The notes beneath the pieces were generated by a model. It worked only from the letters and a program-made list of their open reading frames with translations. It did not search any database and had not been told where the DNA came from. From Mycolicibacterium vulneris (lineage in GTDB: Bacteria; Actinomycetota; Actinomycetes; Mycobacteriales; Mycobacteriaceae), in assembly GCF_002104765.1 (NCBI RefSeq), contig NZ_NCXM01000003.1:248001-312000 (forward strand): 64,000 nt of DNA, in the 5' to 3' direction. The translations under genes were made by a program, and so were the position numbers. Each line of letters begins with the position of its first letter. Within the stretch, counting starts at the first letter, position 1. Below, piece after piece: positions 34,789 through 47,000 of this stretch.

Positions 34789-36516
34789 ATGCTTAAGTGT
34801 CCCATTCCGACACTGCTGCGCGAACGTGCCAGTCTGCAGCCCAACCAGACGGCGTTCACATTTATGGATTACGAACAGGACCCGGCCGGAATTGCCGAAA
34901 GCCTGACGTGGTCACAGCTGTATCGACGGGTGCTTAATATTGCACGGGAGCTCAGGCTTCACGGATCAAATGGCGACCGCGCTGTGATACTGGCGCCGCC
35001 AGGACTTGACTACATCAGCGCGTTTCTCGGCGCATTACAGGCCGGGCTCATCGCGGTCCCCCTGGGTGGGGCCAGCGATGAGCGTATTGACGCGGTGCTG
35101 GGTGACGCGTCGCCCGCGGTCATTCTCACGACATCGTCTGTCGCGGGCGATATCGCCGCGGGTCTCGAATCGAAGGCCGGCGAAGCCGTCCCGTCATTTA
35201 TCGAAGTTGATTTGTTGGACCTCGACTCGAAGAAGGCGTCCGCTGCGCGGGTCGAGAATTCAACAGAGACAGTGTATTTGCAGTACACGTCCGGATCGAC
35301 CCGTACCCCCGTCGGCGTCATGGTTACGGACAAAAACGTCATGGCGAATTTCGGCCAGATCAATGCTGACTTCTTCGGGGACCATGGGGGAGTTGCCCCG
35401 CCGGACACCACTGTGGTGTCCTGGCTGCCCTTCTACCACGACATGGGGTTGCATCTCGGAATCATCTTTCCGGTTCTGACCGGATTTCGCGCTGTCCTTG
35501 CCAGTCCCGTCGCGTTTCTGCAGCGGCCGGCCCGGTGGATGCAATGGCTTGCCGGCAACAGTCACTCACTGTCGGCAGGACCTAACTTCGCCTTCGAATT
35601 AGCGGCACGAAAAACATCGGACGATGACCTGGCCGGGCTCGACCTTGGAAACGTGCTCAGCATCCTCAACGGGAGCGAGCGCGTACAGCCCGCAACTCTG
35701 CAGCGCTTCACCGAGAGGTTCGCGCCCTTCAACCTGCACGACAGGGTGCTACGGCCCTCATACGGGATGGCAGAAGCAACGTTGTATGTCGCGACTCGCG
35801 AAGCGGGTCAACCACCCCAGATCGTTCATTTCGACTCCGAAGAGCTGACCGCGGGCCGCGCGAAGCGTCGGGCAGACGGGGGCGGTACAGCGCTCGTCAG
35901 CTACGGCGTTCCGGAATCGCCGATGGTGCGAATCGTCAATCCGGAGAACAGCATCGAGTGTCCGGCGGGAACGACCGGTGAAATCTGGGTGCACGGGGAC
36001 AACGTCGCAACCGGCTACTGGCAGCGGCCCCAAGAGTCGACGCAGATATTCGGCGCAACGCTTGTCACTCCGTCCGACGGCACCCCGGAAGGGCCGTGGC
36101 TGAGAACTGGAGATTCGGGCTTCATCTGCGACGGCGAGCTGTTCATCATCGGCCGGATCAAGGATCTTTTGATCGTGTACGGGCGTAACCACTCTCCCGA
36201 CGACCTTGAAGCAACGATCCAGAGCATCACGCCGGGACGATGCGCGGCGATTGCGGTTCCGGACGACGGCACGGACAAGGTCGTCGCAATCATCGAGCTC
36301 AAGGATCGCACCGACTCCCACGAGGACGCGGCTGATAGGTTCAACGTCGTCAAACGTCAAGTGACCTCTGCGATTTCCAACATGCACGGCCTGCGCATCG
36401 CGGATCTCGTTGTGGTAGCGCCTGGTTCGATTCCCATCACCACTAGCGGCAAGGTGAGAAGGGCAGCCTGCGTCGAGCGGTACCGCCAGAACCAATTCGC
36501 CCGCTTGGACGCTTAG
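34789..36516 (+). CDS. Fatty-acyl-AMP ligase (FadD family, FAAL)
   Basis: A 575-residue adenylate-forming enzyme. Motifs are the P-loop [19 protein letters not shown], the [15 protein letters not shown] block typical of FAALs that load polyketide synthases, the A8 region [20 protein letters not shown], and the C-terminal catalytic Lys in TTSGKVRRA. FAALs activate fatty acids as acyl-AMP and pass them to an acyl carrier protein or PKS instead of CoA. The obvious partner is the Mas-type PKS at 41050-47490. ATG 34789 was chosen because [19 protein letters not shown] matches family N-termini and a TANNNT -10 precedes it. Confidence 0.92.
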   Translation: MLKCPIPTLLRERASLQPNQTAFTFMDYEQDPAGIAESLTWSQLYRRVLNIARELRLHGSNGDRAVILAPPGLDYISAFLGALQAGLIAVPLGGASDERIDAVLGDASPAVILTTSSVAGDIAAGLESKAGEAVPSFIEVDLLDLDSKKASAARVENSTETVYLQYTSGSTRTPVGVMVTDKNVMANFGQINADFFGDHGGVAPPDTTVVSWLPFYHDMGLHLGIIFPVLTGFRAVLASPVAFLQRPARWMQWLAGNSHSLSAGPNFAFELAARKTSDDDLAGLDLGNVLSILNGSERVQPATLQRFTERFAPFNLHDRVLRPSYGMAEATLYVATREAGQPPQIVHFDSEELTAGRAKRRADGGGTALVSYGVPESPMVRIVNPENSIECPAGTTGEIWVHGDNVATGYWQRPQESTQIFGATLVTPSDGTPEGPWLRTGDSGFICDGELFIIGRIKDLLIVYGRNHSPDDLEATIQSITPGRCAAIAVPDDGTDKVVAIIELKDRTDSHEDAADRFNVVKRQVTSAISNMHGLRIADLVVVAPGSIPITTSGKVRRAACVERYRQNQFARLDA

Positions 36517-36580
36517 TGCCAGCGCCACGGGCGATCGCGGAGTCCGCGCACCGGTGCCACTACCTGTTGCAGGGGGCGTC

Positions 36581-37630
36581 GTGAAACTGTCGAACATGCT
36601 GCTAGCCGAATCCGAGCGCACGGTGGCAGTCGTGCGACACCACCTGAACCGCGACACTTTACGTTTTCTGCGCGAAAGCCACCTGGGGCTTCCACCGCAG
36701 CCTCCATCGGGTCGCCGCACGCTCGTTCTATTCGCACACTTCGATCCCCAGGGCATCGTCGATCCTTACGTCACCTATTACCTGAAGGCGCTGCAAGGAC
36801 TTGGTGCAGCCATCGTTTTCGTTTCCGGCTCACCCATCCTCTCGGCGGAATCGGTCGCTCCCATCCGGCCCTTCTGTGCGGGCATTTACACCCGCCGCAC
36901 GCTTGCCTACGACTTCGGCTCGTGGCACCTCGCGTGGTGCATCCTCCGGCAGCGCGGCTGGTCGCTCGATCAGTTCGACCGGTTCGTCATCGCCAACGAC
37001 AGCGTGTTCGGCCCCCTCTTTCCCCTCGAGGAGATGTGGAACTCGTTCCACGATGCCGACATGTACGGCCCCATCGAAAATACCCAGATGGCCCCCCACC
37101 TCCAATCTTTCTTTGTGGGATGGGATCTCAACTCACGCACTCGCGCCTTCCTCGACGATTTCTGGAACAACTTCCAGTACGTCGTCCATAAAGGCACCCT
37201 TGTCTGGCGGTACGAGGTCGGCTTATCCAAACGCGCTCGTAATGCAGGCTTGCAGATCAAACCGTTCGTCTCCGCCGCCACCGTCAAAACAACCTATGGG
37301 CGCTCATCGGCGCAGCGCTGGGCCGGCGAACGCTCCGCACGAAATAACAGCACTCTCTACTGTTGGGACGGCCTGATCGAGGATTTCCGATTCCCGTTCC
37401 TCAAGACGAACCTGGCGCGGTACGACATGCCGTGGCACGCGTCGATGGAGGACCTCCGCGCGGTCATCGAGCAACATACCTCCTATCCCTTCCAATTCGT
37501 CCAATCGAACGTGGACAGGCTCGGACGGAGAGCGCCCCCGCTGATCAGCGGCTACGCCCGCCCAACAGCTCGGTGGACGCACCCCGAAGCGCGCAAGACC
37601 TACTCGCCGCGGGCCAGCGGGTCAAGATGA
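36581..37630 (+). CDS. Rhamnan synthesis protein F-like (RgpF family)
   Basis: A 349-residue protein with RgpF-family features: LVLFAHFDPQGIVDPYVTYY at the start of the domain, RRTLAYDFGSWHLAW, FDRFVIANDSVFGPLFPLEE, and a late block WDGLIEDFRFPFLKTNLARYD. In streptococci RgpF acts in assembly of rhamnose-glucose polysaccharide, and relatives sit in lipopolysaccharide and cell-surface glycan loci. A role in adding or modifying deoxysugars on this cluster's product is likely but not proven. The GTG at 36581 with AGGGGG five bases upstream is preferred to GTG 36554. It follows the FAAL by 64 bases and converges with Gap. Confidence 0.8.
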   Translation: MKLSNMLLAESERTVAVVRHHLNRDTLRFLRESHLGLPPQPPSGRRTLVLFAHFDPQGIVDPYVTYYLKALQGLGAAIVFVSGSPILSAESVAPIRPFCAGIYTRRTLAYDFGSWHLAWCILRQRGWSLDQFDRFVIANDSVFGPLFPLEEMWNSFHDADMYGPIENTQMAPHLQSFFVGWDLNSRTRAFLDDFWNNFQYVVHKGTLVWRYEVGLSKRARNAGLQIKPFVSAATVKTTYGRSSAQRWAGERSARNNSTLYCWDGLIEDFRFPFLKTNLARYDMPWHASMEDLRAVIEQHTSYPFQFVQSNVDRLGRRAPPLISGYARPTARWTHPEARKTYSPRASGSR

Positions 37631-37644
37631 ACGCCCTTCGCCGC

Positions 37645-38346
37645 TCAAATGCTGCTCATACCAGCGCTCACCAGCATTAACCCCGCCACAGCGGGGACGA
37701 CAATGAGAATCCGCCGACGGTTAACGGCGGCCCACCGCTGCAGCTGCAGCATGGCCAACTCGGTTCTCGCCGGCATTACCAGACAGCTGACGAGCGGGAC
37801 CTCCACGAGAACAAGCACCATGACGGTGAATATCACGACCGCGCCGAGCTGAGTCGCGATTCCGGCTCCCGAGGAGACGATGATGACGAGCACGAAGAGA
37901 TAATCGATGGGCGGCATGGTCGATACCACGCCAATCCCGAACGCCACCCACGGATTTCCGCCTTGCAGCGCATGACGCATGCGGGCAATTACCCAGGCGG
38001 ATGGGGTCGGTGTGGGCTGCAGAGTCGGGGACGGAGCGCCGCCGTACGACCCCGCCGACACAACTACCGCGATCAACAGCATGAGCACACCGACGGCGAC
38101 TTGGAAATAGCCACTCGTGAAGCGTGCGAGCGTGGACCTCGCCTCTTCCATATCCTTCAGCAGCGAACCGTGCAGCAGGACAAGCGCGCCAACGCCGGGG
38201 GCGACGCCGGCTGCCAGACCGCCCAGCCAGTACGCAAAAAGGTTGTGCCGGGCCCGGGGGCGTGACATCAACACCCCGCCGATGACCAGACGCGTCGGGT
38301 CGATCGACACCCAGAGGGCGATCGCCAGCACCGTGCCCCACATCAT
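37645..38346 (-). CDS. Gap/SfLAP family integral membrane protein
   Basis: A 233-residue protein with six or so transmembrane helices, starting [20 protein letters not shown] and including [20 protein letters not shown] and [20 protein letters not shown]. This is the Gap/Sap family: Gap is needed for surface display of glycopeptidolipids and Sap works with sulfolipid export. A part in moving this cluster's lipid across the membrane is therefore likely. The ATG at 38346 overlaps the glycosyltransferase stop in an ATGA arrangement, so the two are translationally coupled. It is the last gene of the PKS operon. Confidence 0.88.
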   Translation of the reverse strand: MMWGTVLAIALWVSIDPTRLVIGGVLMSRPRARHNLFAYWLGGLAAGVAPGVGALVLLHGSLLKDMEEARSTLARFTSGYFQVAVGVLMLLIAVVVSAGSYGGAPSPTLQPTPTPSAWVIARMRHALQGGNPWVAFGIGVVSTMPPIDYLFVLVIIVSSGAGIATQLGAVVIFTVMVLVLVEVPLVSCLVMPARTELAMLQLQRWAAVNRRRILIVVPAVAGLMLVSAGMSSI

Positions 38347-39599
38347 CGGCCACGCTCCCGGCGGGCGATGCCTTCTATGAGATCGGTCGCAGCGCCGACA
38401 CTTTCGGCAGGCTTGGTCATTCGGGCGGCGATCTCGCCAGCACGGGCCACGTAGTGCGGCGCTCGAATACGACGTAAATGTGAGATCAGCGATCTTTGGG
38501 TGATGGTCGATAAGCGTTGAGCGCGAGCGACTTTCATACGTGTCGCCTGCGCTGCCCATAGCGGCTGATCGGCCACGTCCCAAAGGATCAACATGGGGAT
38601 TCCTGCCCGTAGGCCCGCGGCCGTGGTGCCCGCACCACCGTGGTGGACGATCGCGCGACAGATCGGAAGGATGGACGAATAGTTGAGCAGATCAACAAGC
38701 TTCACGCGCTCGGGAGGTGACACGCCGTTGGGGCCGCTGGCATCGCAATAAATCAAGGCCCGTTCGCCGAGCTCCGCGCAAGCTGCGGCGATCATGGCGA
38801 TCGTGTCGGCGGGAGCTTGGACCGGCGTGCTGCCGAAACCGAAGTAGATCGGCGGCGTTCCCGCGGCAACCCACGACGCGACCTCACCGTCGGAATCCGT
38901 CGGCAACTCCATCGTCAGCGCGCCGACGAAGGGGCGCCGGCCAGTCCATTCGGCTGCGAGGCCCGGAAAGCAAGCCTCGTCGTAGGCCTGGATTTCGACC
39001 GATCCACGTTCCGCCATCCGCTTGGCCGCGGGGGCCGCCGCGCGCGGTAGGCCGAGTTCACGACGCTGTGCGTCGTCGGCGTCCTTGGTGATGCGCCAAT
39101 ACAGCCGCCAAGCTGCCCGCAGAGTGGAGCGGACCAGGGGTGCCGGCGACGGTAGCGATGGCAGGGCGAGTTGTCCATTGACGCAGATCGGCATGTGGTG
39201 GAGCGCCGCCAGCGGAATGTCATAGTACTCCGCAACATTGGCAACGACGCCGTGGTACGTCTGGCCCGTTACCAGCAGGTCGGCCCCGTCCGCCAGCGAC
39301 ACCAGCGTCCTGCTCATCTGCGCCCAACCCTCGACGAAGAGGTCCTTGCCGGTGCGCACCAAGTTGACGGGATTCTGCGGCTTGAAGGCGTGGTGAACAA
39401 AGTCCGCGACCGCCCTGACCTGCTTCTGCGAATCTGGTCCGTAACCGACCGCAGTAAGGCCGGCCGACTCCACGAAGCCGAGCAGGTTGGGTGGAGCCGC
39501 TATGCGCACGTCGTGGCCCCTGCGCAGCAGCTCCAAACCAACTGCGGCGCAGGGTTCGACGTCGCCGCGAGTCCCATGGGCGGCCAACACGATTTTCAT
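38343..39599 (-). CDS. GT1-family glycosyltransferase (GPL/LOS type)
   Basis: A 418-residue GT-B enzyme. The N-terminal domain opens [20 protein letters not shown], and the C-terminal nucleotide-sugar motif reads [20 protein letters not shown] followed by DQPLWA. This is the family of mycobacterial glycolipid glycosyltransferases such as Rv1524, Rv1526c and Rv2962c and the GPL enzymes GtfA/GtfB. It would transfer a deoxyhexose or hexose onto a lipid acceptor; the sugar cannot be read from sequence. The ATG at 39599 overlaps the acyltransferase stop, so it is coupled to that gene. Confidence 0.92.
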   Translation of the reverse strand: MKIVLAAHGTRGDVEPCAAVGLELLRRGHDVRIAAPPNLLGFVESAGLTAVGYGPDSQKQVRAVADFVHHAFKPQNPVNLVRTGKDLFVEGWAQMSRTLVSLADGADLLVTGQTYHGVVANVAEYYDIPLAALHHMPICVNGQLALPSLPSPAPLVRSTLRAAWRLYWRITKDADDAQRRELGLPRAAAPAAKRMAERGSVEIQAYDEACFPGLAAEWTGRRPFVGALTMELPTDSDGEVASWVAAGTPPIYFGFGSTPVQAPADTIAMIAAACAELGERALIYCDASGPNGVSPPERVKLVDLLNYSSILPICRAIVHHGGAGTTAAGLRAGIPMLILWDVADQPLWAAQATRMKVARAQRLSTITQRSLISHLRRIRAPHYVARAGEIAARMTKPAESVGAATDLIEGIARRERGR

Positions 39600-41038
39600 C
39601 CGGATAGTTCGATTGGTTGACTTGCACGACGTCCGTCCGCGACGCGCTTCAAGACGGATTTCATCGCTTGCAGGTAGCGGGTCACGGAGTCTTTGGCGAT
39701 CGGATTTTTCGGGAGGTTCACCCACATGGACACCTCATCGAAGAGACGGATCACCGAGAAATAGAGGTGCGCCGGATCCCTGGGGTCGCAGTAGATGCTG
39801 ACCTTCGCGTTTTTCATGTGGGAGGCGACAGTCGCGGAGAAGGGAGGGAGGCCCGCATCCATGTAGTTGACCATCGTGCAGTTCGGGCCCCATGCCCTGA
39901 GCCAGGGCGCCAATTTCAATATTTCGTTAAACGACACGTTGGCGAGGTCCAGATTCGAATCGAAGGAAGCCTGCGCGGCACGGGCGGTCTCTTCGAAGGA
40001 TGCCGGGTTGACAGGTACCGTGAACGGAACCACGCCGGTGAACCAGCCCATTGTCGAAAATTCCGCCAGCGACCTGCGCTTGTCGGTCGGCGCAAGGCCA
40101 TAATACGTTGTGGCGCCGGTTAACTCATGCTGCGCGAGAGCTATGCAGGCAAACAAACCGCCGCTGACGCGCGCCCCCGCCGCGATGCAGCGGGATTCGA
40201 ATTCGGCCGTCTGTTGCTGATCCATCAGCCGATCGACCACCAGGTCGCCACCCGTGGCCTGCGACAGATCACCAAGCGGCAGTGGGAAGTCCGGTAGGGT
40301 TCCACCGTTGTTCTCGGCGAACTCGATCCACCTGCGTACCTCGGCGGAATCCAAGGTCAGAGACGATACGTGCTGCTGCTCCCGGATGCAGAAATCGTCA
40401 TGGCTGGCCGCCGGCGGTACCTGGACGAGCGCACGGCCGGCTACCAGGACACGGTAGTTCATCACGATTTCGGTGTATAAGCCCGCAATGATTGTCGGGT
40501 CACAGTGCAGGTGATCGACAATCGAGAAAATCGTGAAGTGGTCCTCGCGCTGAATAATGCCGAACCTGAAGCAATCCCACTCCACCGGATCCGGAGTGGA
40601 CAGCACGAACTGATGCCACTCTTGTGGCGTCATGTCGCCCTGCCGGACCGGGACGAACTCGATGTCGGCCGGCTCGACGATCGTATGCCGCACAATGCTT
40701 TCCGTGCCTTCGTACTCGAACCAACTGTGATAAGTCTTGTGCCGCCGCAGGTGCGAGTTTATGACGTAGCCCATGGTACGAACGTCGCAACGACCGGGCT
40801 CGTCTCCGGTGCCGATTACCAGGCGCGCATAATCGAGCCCGCGGGCCGCGTAGCGGGAAAAGCCGCGAAGGTGCGCTTCTTGCATTGCGCTGAGCGGTAC
40901 ATCACTTATCGGGGCTTGCCGGGCTTTCGCCAGCGAGGCCGACGATGGCTGCCAAGAAACGACTTTGCCCGTCTCCGGCGCCCAGTCATACACCGTTCCC
41001 ACGAACAGCCCGTGCGCTGGCCCTGCACCTACGAACAC
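39596..41038 (-). CDS. PapA-type acyltransferase (condensation-domain fold)
   Basis: A 480-residue protein of the polyketide-associated protein family. It starts [20 protein letters not shown] and has the conserved catalytic HxxxD motif (HLHCD in [12 protein letters not shown], near residue 190), plus [14 protein letters not shown] and [13 protein letters not shown], as in PapA3/PapA4. Such enzymes transfer PKS-made acyl chains to sugar hydroxyls of trehalose-based lipids, LOS and sulfolipid. The GTG at 41038 was chosen because a perfect AGGAGG lies 5 bases upstream; the longer open frame begins inside the PKS. It starts 11 bases after the PKS stop. Confidence 0.92.
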   Translation of the reverse strand: MFVGAGPAHGLFVGTVYDWAPETGKVVSWQPSSASLAKARQAPISDVPLSAMQEAHLRGFSRYAARGLDYARLVIGTGDEPGRCDVRTMGYVINSHLRRHKTYHSWFEYEGTESIVRHTIVEPADIEFVPVRQGDMTPQEWHQFVLSTPDPVEWDCFRFGIIQREDHFTIFSIVDHLHCDPTIIAGLYTEIVMNYRVLVAGRALVQVPPAASHDDFCIREQQHVSSLTLDSAEVRRWIEFAENNGGTLPDFPLPLGDLSQATGGDLVVDRLMDQQQTAEFESRCIAAGARVSGGLFACIALAQHELTGATTYYGLAPTDKRRSLAEFSTMGWFTGVVPFTVPVNPASFEETARAAQASFDSNLDLANVSFNEILKLAPWLRAWGPNCTMVNYMDAGLPPFSATVASHMKNAKVSIYCDPRDPAHLYFSVIRLFDEVSMWVNLPKNPIAKDSVTRYLQAMKSVLKRVADGRRASQPIELSG

Positions 41039-41049
41039 CCGGCCCTCCT

Positions 41050-44000
41050 CTAGTCGACTTGCGGCTCGGCCGGCGTTTCGATGTGCTGACCTATTGCGGC
41101 GGGCCCGAGACCACCCGTAGGAGCGAGCCTTTCGCACAACAGTCCGGCCAAGCCCTGAATGGTGGTGATGTCGTTGGTGGTGACGCGTATCCCTGTCTCA
41201 GCCTCGATGCGGGTGCGCAGCTCGAGGTTTCCCATGGAGTCGAGACCGTATTCGGAGAGCGGGTGGTCCGGATCGATGGTGCGACGCAGAATCAGGCTGA
41301 CCGCATCGGAGATCATCCGCCGTAGTCGGACGGGCCACTCCTCCGATGGCAGCGCATACAACTCGTTCAGCAATTCGCCCGCTGCCGACGCACTTTGATC
41401 GTTGGACCGGAACAGTTCAGCGAACCGGCTGCGGTGCGCGTAGGCGGCGAACCACGGCGTTCCCGTCAGCTTTGCATACCCGGAGTACGCGCGGTCATGG
41501 CACAGCAGAGCCTGGAATGCGTAGCCACCCTCGTCGGCGGTGAAAGCGGTGTCGCGCCAGTGCGCGATGGCGGTGCCTTCGCCGTCGCGTCCGGGCGCCA
41601 AATCCTCACCGGCCTCGGCTCGGAGCTCTGCGGCGCGACCGACCTCGGCCCACAATGCCCACCCGATTCCGGTGGCGGGTAGGCCTTGAGTTCGGCGCCA
41701 CCGCGCGAATGCGTCCAGCCAGCCGTTAGCGGCGGCGTACGGCCCTTGCCCGGGCGAGCCCACCAGGCCTACCGCCGAGGAGAACAAGCAGAACCAATCC
41801 AGGGGCAGCGTGGACGTGGCCTGGTGTAAGTTCCACGCGCCGTAGACCTTTGGAGCCCAATTTCGGTCGATGAGCTCGTCAGTCACGTTCGCCAGCATCG
41901 CGTTTTCGAATACCGCAGCGGCGTGCAGCACCCCACGCAACGGAAACCCGGTGGCGGTCGCCGCACGTACCAAACGCGGCGCTGTGTCGACTTCAGTGAT
42001 GTCGCCGCATTCCACCGCGATGTCGGTGCCCATCGCCCGGATGAGCTCGATCGTTTCCAGCGCCTTGGGATTGGGCTGAGAACGGGAGCTGAGCACAATG
42101 CGCCCACAACCGGCCGCGGCCATTTTCTCGGCGAGAAACAGTCCGATGCCACCCAGACCGCCGGTGACGATGTAGGAACCGTCGTTCCGGAAAGGCCGGG
42201 CCTGTTCGGGCGGCACCACGACGCTGGTGTGTCCGGACCGGGGCACGTCGAGCACGATCTTGCCCGTCTGCTCGGCCGCGCTCATCGTGCGGACTGCGGT
42301 GGCCGCATCGCCGATCGGTTGGTGAGTGCTTGCCGGTAAAGGCAAATCGCCGTCTGCGACGAGCCGGTACACCGTGCCCAGCAGGTCGCCTACCCGTTGT
42401 GGATGACTCTGTGACATCAGTGCCAGGTCGACGTAGTGGAACGTGAGATTGCGATGGAACGGGAAGAGCCCCAGTCGGGTGTTGGCGTAGACATCGCGCT
42501 TACCAATCTCCACAAATCGTCCGCCGATGGACAGCACTTCCAGCCCGGCGCGCTGTGCGGCGCCAGGTAGCGAGTTGAGCACGATGTCGACGCCGTCTCC
42601 GTCGGTGTCACGGCGGATATGCTCGGCGAAGTCGGTACTACGGGAGTCGTAGATATGCTGGATATCCAGCTCGCGCAATAGTTCTCGGCGGTGCTCGCTA
42701 CCCGCGGTAGCGAAGATCTCGGCGCCCGCGGCACGGGCGATCGCGATCGCCGCCCGCCCCACGCTGCCAGTGGCGGAGTGAATCAACACCCGGTCACCGC
42801 TGGTGATCCTGGCCTGATCGTGCAGGCCATACCAGGCGATGGCGTGCGCGGTACTCACCGCCGCCGCTTGGGCCTCGGTGAGCCCCCGCGGCAGGGTCAC
42901 AGCCAGGCGCGCGTCACATGTGGTGAACGTGGACCAGCAACCGTTTTTGGAGAAACCGCCGACACGGTCACCCACACGATGAGTTGTCACGTCGGAAGCG
43001 ACCGCCGTCACAACACCGGCAAAATCCATACCAAGCTGCGGCACATCCCCGTCGATGCTCGGATACCGGCCCAAGGCCAAGAGGACATCGGCGAAGTTGA
43101 TGCCAGCTGCGCTCACCTTGACTTCGATCTCGCCGGCCTCCGGCGACACGCGTTGGAAGGCAGTCAGTTCCATCGTTTCCAAGTCACCGGGCGTGCGGAT
43201 CTGCATGCGCAGACCATCGTGCTCGTGGTCCACCATGGTGGTTCGCCGCTCCTCAGGGCGTAGCGGTGCGGGACTCAGACGCGCCGTATACCACTCGCCC
43301 TTCCGCCAGGCCGTCTCGTCCTCCTCCGAGCTCCCCAGCAGTTGCCTTGCCAGCCGCTCGGCCTCGCCGTCCTCGCCCATGTCGATCTGGGTGGCGCACA
43401 GATGCGGATACTCCGTGCTGATCGCTCGCACCAGGCCGCGGAGCCCAGCCTGCTCGAGGTTCGGCACGTCGCCCGGCAACACGGTCTGAGCGTTCCGCGT
43501 TACGAGGTAAAGGCGCGGCGGCTCTTCGTCAATGTCCGTGATTTTCCGGGCGATTCGCACTAGATGACGCACATAGTCGCCACCGAGCAGCCCACACTCC
43601 TGCTCCGGGTTGCCGTTCTTGGGGCCGGTGAGTATGACGACCCTGCTGACCTGGTCGGCAAGATGCCTGCCGACCAATTCGGTGTTCGCCTGGTGATCGG
43701 CATGCTGCGGCCATGTCATGGTCAAGCACCTGGCACCCTCGGCCTTCAATGCGTCGGTCAGGCTTGTCGCCATGACGTCGGCGGTGGCGGAAGTGCTGAT
43801 CAGCAAACACGTTCCCGGGCCGACGTGATCCACATCCGGCAGGGTTCGCCGTTTCCACTCGATGCTCAGCAGCCGCTCGTTGAGCACGCGATCGCGGTTT
43901 GCGCTCTCCGAGGACCCGGTCCCGAGTTGCAGCCCGCGCACGGCCAGCAGAACCGTCCCGTGCTCATCGAGCACATCGAGGTCGGCCTCCAACCCGACCC

Positions 44001-47000
44001 CGTCAGCCCGTGTCACCTTCGTATAGCAGTAACGCGCGGTGCGAGCAGAACCATAGGCACGGACTCTGCGTACGCCCAGCGGCAGCAGCAACCCGGCGTC
44101 ACCTGCGGCCTGGGCGCCGGAATGAGCGGCCACCGACTGAAAACAGGCATCCAACAAGGCCGGATGGACGCCGTAGGCGCTGTGTTGCGAGCGGATAGGG
44201 CCGGGTAGGCCCACCTCGGCCAGCACCGTGCCGATCGGCTCCTCTGCGCCATGCACCGCGGCCAATCCGGCGAACGCCGGGCCGTACTGCAACCCGTGCC
44301 CGTCGAACTGGGTCCGCAGCTCCGTTCCGGCGAGCCGGCATGGGTGGGCCGCGAGTAGGGCGGGCATCTCGTACGCCGGTGGCTGGTCCTCATCCACCCC
44401 CGCGTGCAGCACCGCTGTCGCCCGCCGAAGCTGTGTACCGTCCTGGAAGGTCTCCACCACGAATTCGACCGCGCCCGTCATGGTCACCGACGCAACCGCC
44501 GATACCGGCGTCTGGTCGTCCAGCAACAGCATCGCCTCGAAACGGATGTCGCGAACTTCAGATTTCTCGCCAAGGATCGTGCGAGCCGCGGCCAGCGCCA
44601 TCTCGCAGTAGGCCGCCCCCGGAAGGGCGGCCACATTGTGTATCCGGTGGTCGCCCAGCCAGGGGTGGGCCGCGGTGCCGACCTCGCCCTGCCAAACGTG
44701 GCGCTCCGGCTCCTCGTGCAATCGCACATGCGCCCCCAGCAGCGGGTGCGCCGGAACCGTGCCGGCCCCGCGCGCCCGCGGATCCGGGCCTTTGCGGGTC
44801 AGCAGCAGCGGGCGGTGACTCCATGCCGGCAGCGGTGCATCCACCAGCTGACCGCGCGGATAGATCACCGAGAAGTCAATCGCCGCACCGGCACTGAACA
44901 AATCCAGCAGCAAGCTGCGCAGGCCGTGCGGTAGCGGTTGGTCGCGGCGCATGGCGGTGAGCGCGGCCACCGGCATGCCAACACTGCCGGCGGTCTGCTC
45001 GACGGCGTGGGTGAGTAGGGGGTGCGGAGCCAACTCCGCGAAGACCCGGAAGCCGTCCTCCAACGCCGCCTGTACAGCCGCGGCGAAACGCACCATGTGA
45101 CGCAAATTGTCCGACCAGTACCAGGCATCGCACACGGGCTGCTCACGCGGGTCGAACGCGGTCGCGGAGTAGAACGGCAGCTGCGGTGTCGCGGGCTTAA
45201 TCTCCGCGAGCAGGTCGAACAGCTCGTCGAGGATCGGATCGACCTGTGGGGAGTGGGAGGCGACATCGACGGCGATTTCTCGTGCCACTAAATCCCTTTG
45301 CTCCCAGGCATTGACCAGATCCCGCACGGTTTGCGCGGCGCCACCGATCACCGTGGACTGTGGCGAGGCCACCACCGCCAGCACAACGTCATCGACGCCG
45401 CGGGCCGTCAGTTCCAAAAGCACTTGCTCGGCGGGCAGTTCCACCGCTGCCATCGCCCCGGAACCGGCGATCGTGGACATCAGCCGCGAGCGGCGACAGA
45501 TCACGCGGACCCCGTCTTCCAGCGTCAGCGCTCCCGCCACAACCGCGGCTGCGGCCTCGCCCATCGAGTGGCCGATCACGGCGCCCGGCTGCACACCGTA
45601 TGCCTTCATCGTGGCCGCCAGTGCGACCTGCATGGTGAACAGGGTGGGCTGAATCCGATCGATCCCGCTCACCGTCTCGGGTACCGAAATCGCCTCGGTG
45701 ACAGAGAATCCCGACTCGCCGGTGATCATCGGCTCGAGCTGGGCCACGGTCGCGGCGAACACCGGCTCGGCGGCGAGCAGGTCGGCGCCCATCGCCGCCC
45801 AGTGCGAACCCTGCCCGGAGAACACCCATACCGGGCCTCGATCGTCCTGCCCGACCGTGGGCTGATACGGAAAATCGGTTTCGGCGACCTTGCGCAATCC
45901 CTCGGTCAGTTCCTTGATGGTGGGTGCGATGACCGCGGTGCGCACCGACCGGTGCGCACGCCTGCGAGCAAGCGTGTACGCCAGATCCGTTGCCGCAAGG
46001 TCCGATGCGTGCGCGTCGACCCAGTCAGCGAGGCGCCCGGCCGTTTGCCGTAGTCCGCTGGCCGACGTGGCCGACAACGCGAACAGCAGCGGGCCGTCAA
46101 TAGCGGGAGTGGTTGGCGCGGCATCCGGCACGACCGTCTCGGGTGCTTGCTCCACAATGGCATGCACGTTGGTTCCGGAGAACCCGTAAGACGACACCGC
46201 CGCGCGCCGGGGTCCATGATGGCCATTGTCGGGCCACGGCGTATTCTCCTGCGGCACAAAGAGGTTGGTCTCGATCTGTGCGATCTCGTCAGGCAGTCGG
46301 GTGAAGTGCAGATTGGGCGGAATCACACCGTGCTGCAGCACGAGAACCGCCTTCATCAGCCCCAGCGCTCCGGCAGCCGATTGGGTGTGCCCGAAGTTGG
46401 TCTTCACCGATGCCAGCGCGCATGGCCCGTCGAGGCCGTACACCTCTGCCAGGCTGGCGTATTCGATGGGATCGCCCACCGGGGTGCCGGGACCGTGTGC
46501 CTCCACCATGCCGACGGTGCGGGCGTCCACACCGGCCCCGGCCAATGCTGCCCGATAGGCTTCGACTTGTGCGCCTCGCGACGGCGTCACGATGTTCGGC
46601 GTGTGGCCATCCTGGTTGGCGGCGGTGCCGCGTAGCACAGCCAAGATCCGGTCGCCGTCGCGGAGCGCATCCGCTAACCGCTTGAGCAACAGCACGACAC
46701 AACCCTCGCCGGCCACGAACCCGTCAGCAGCGATGTCGAATGCGTGGCAGCGTCCGGTTGCAGACAACATTCCGATCGCAGAACCCGAACAGGATTTGCG
46801 CGGCTCAAACGACACCGAGGCGCCGCCGGCCAGGGCCATGTCGCTTTCGCCGTCATGCAGGCTGCGGCACGCTAGATGCACCGCGGCCAGGCCGGACGAG
46901 CATGCGGTGTCCACCGTCATCGCCGGACCTTGCAGTCCCATCGTGTAGGCGATCCGCCCGGACCCCATGGCGAAGCTGTTGCCCATGTATCCGTACGGCC

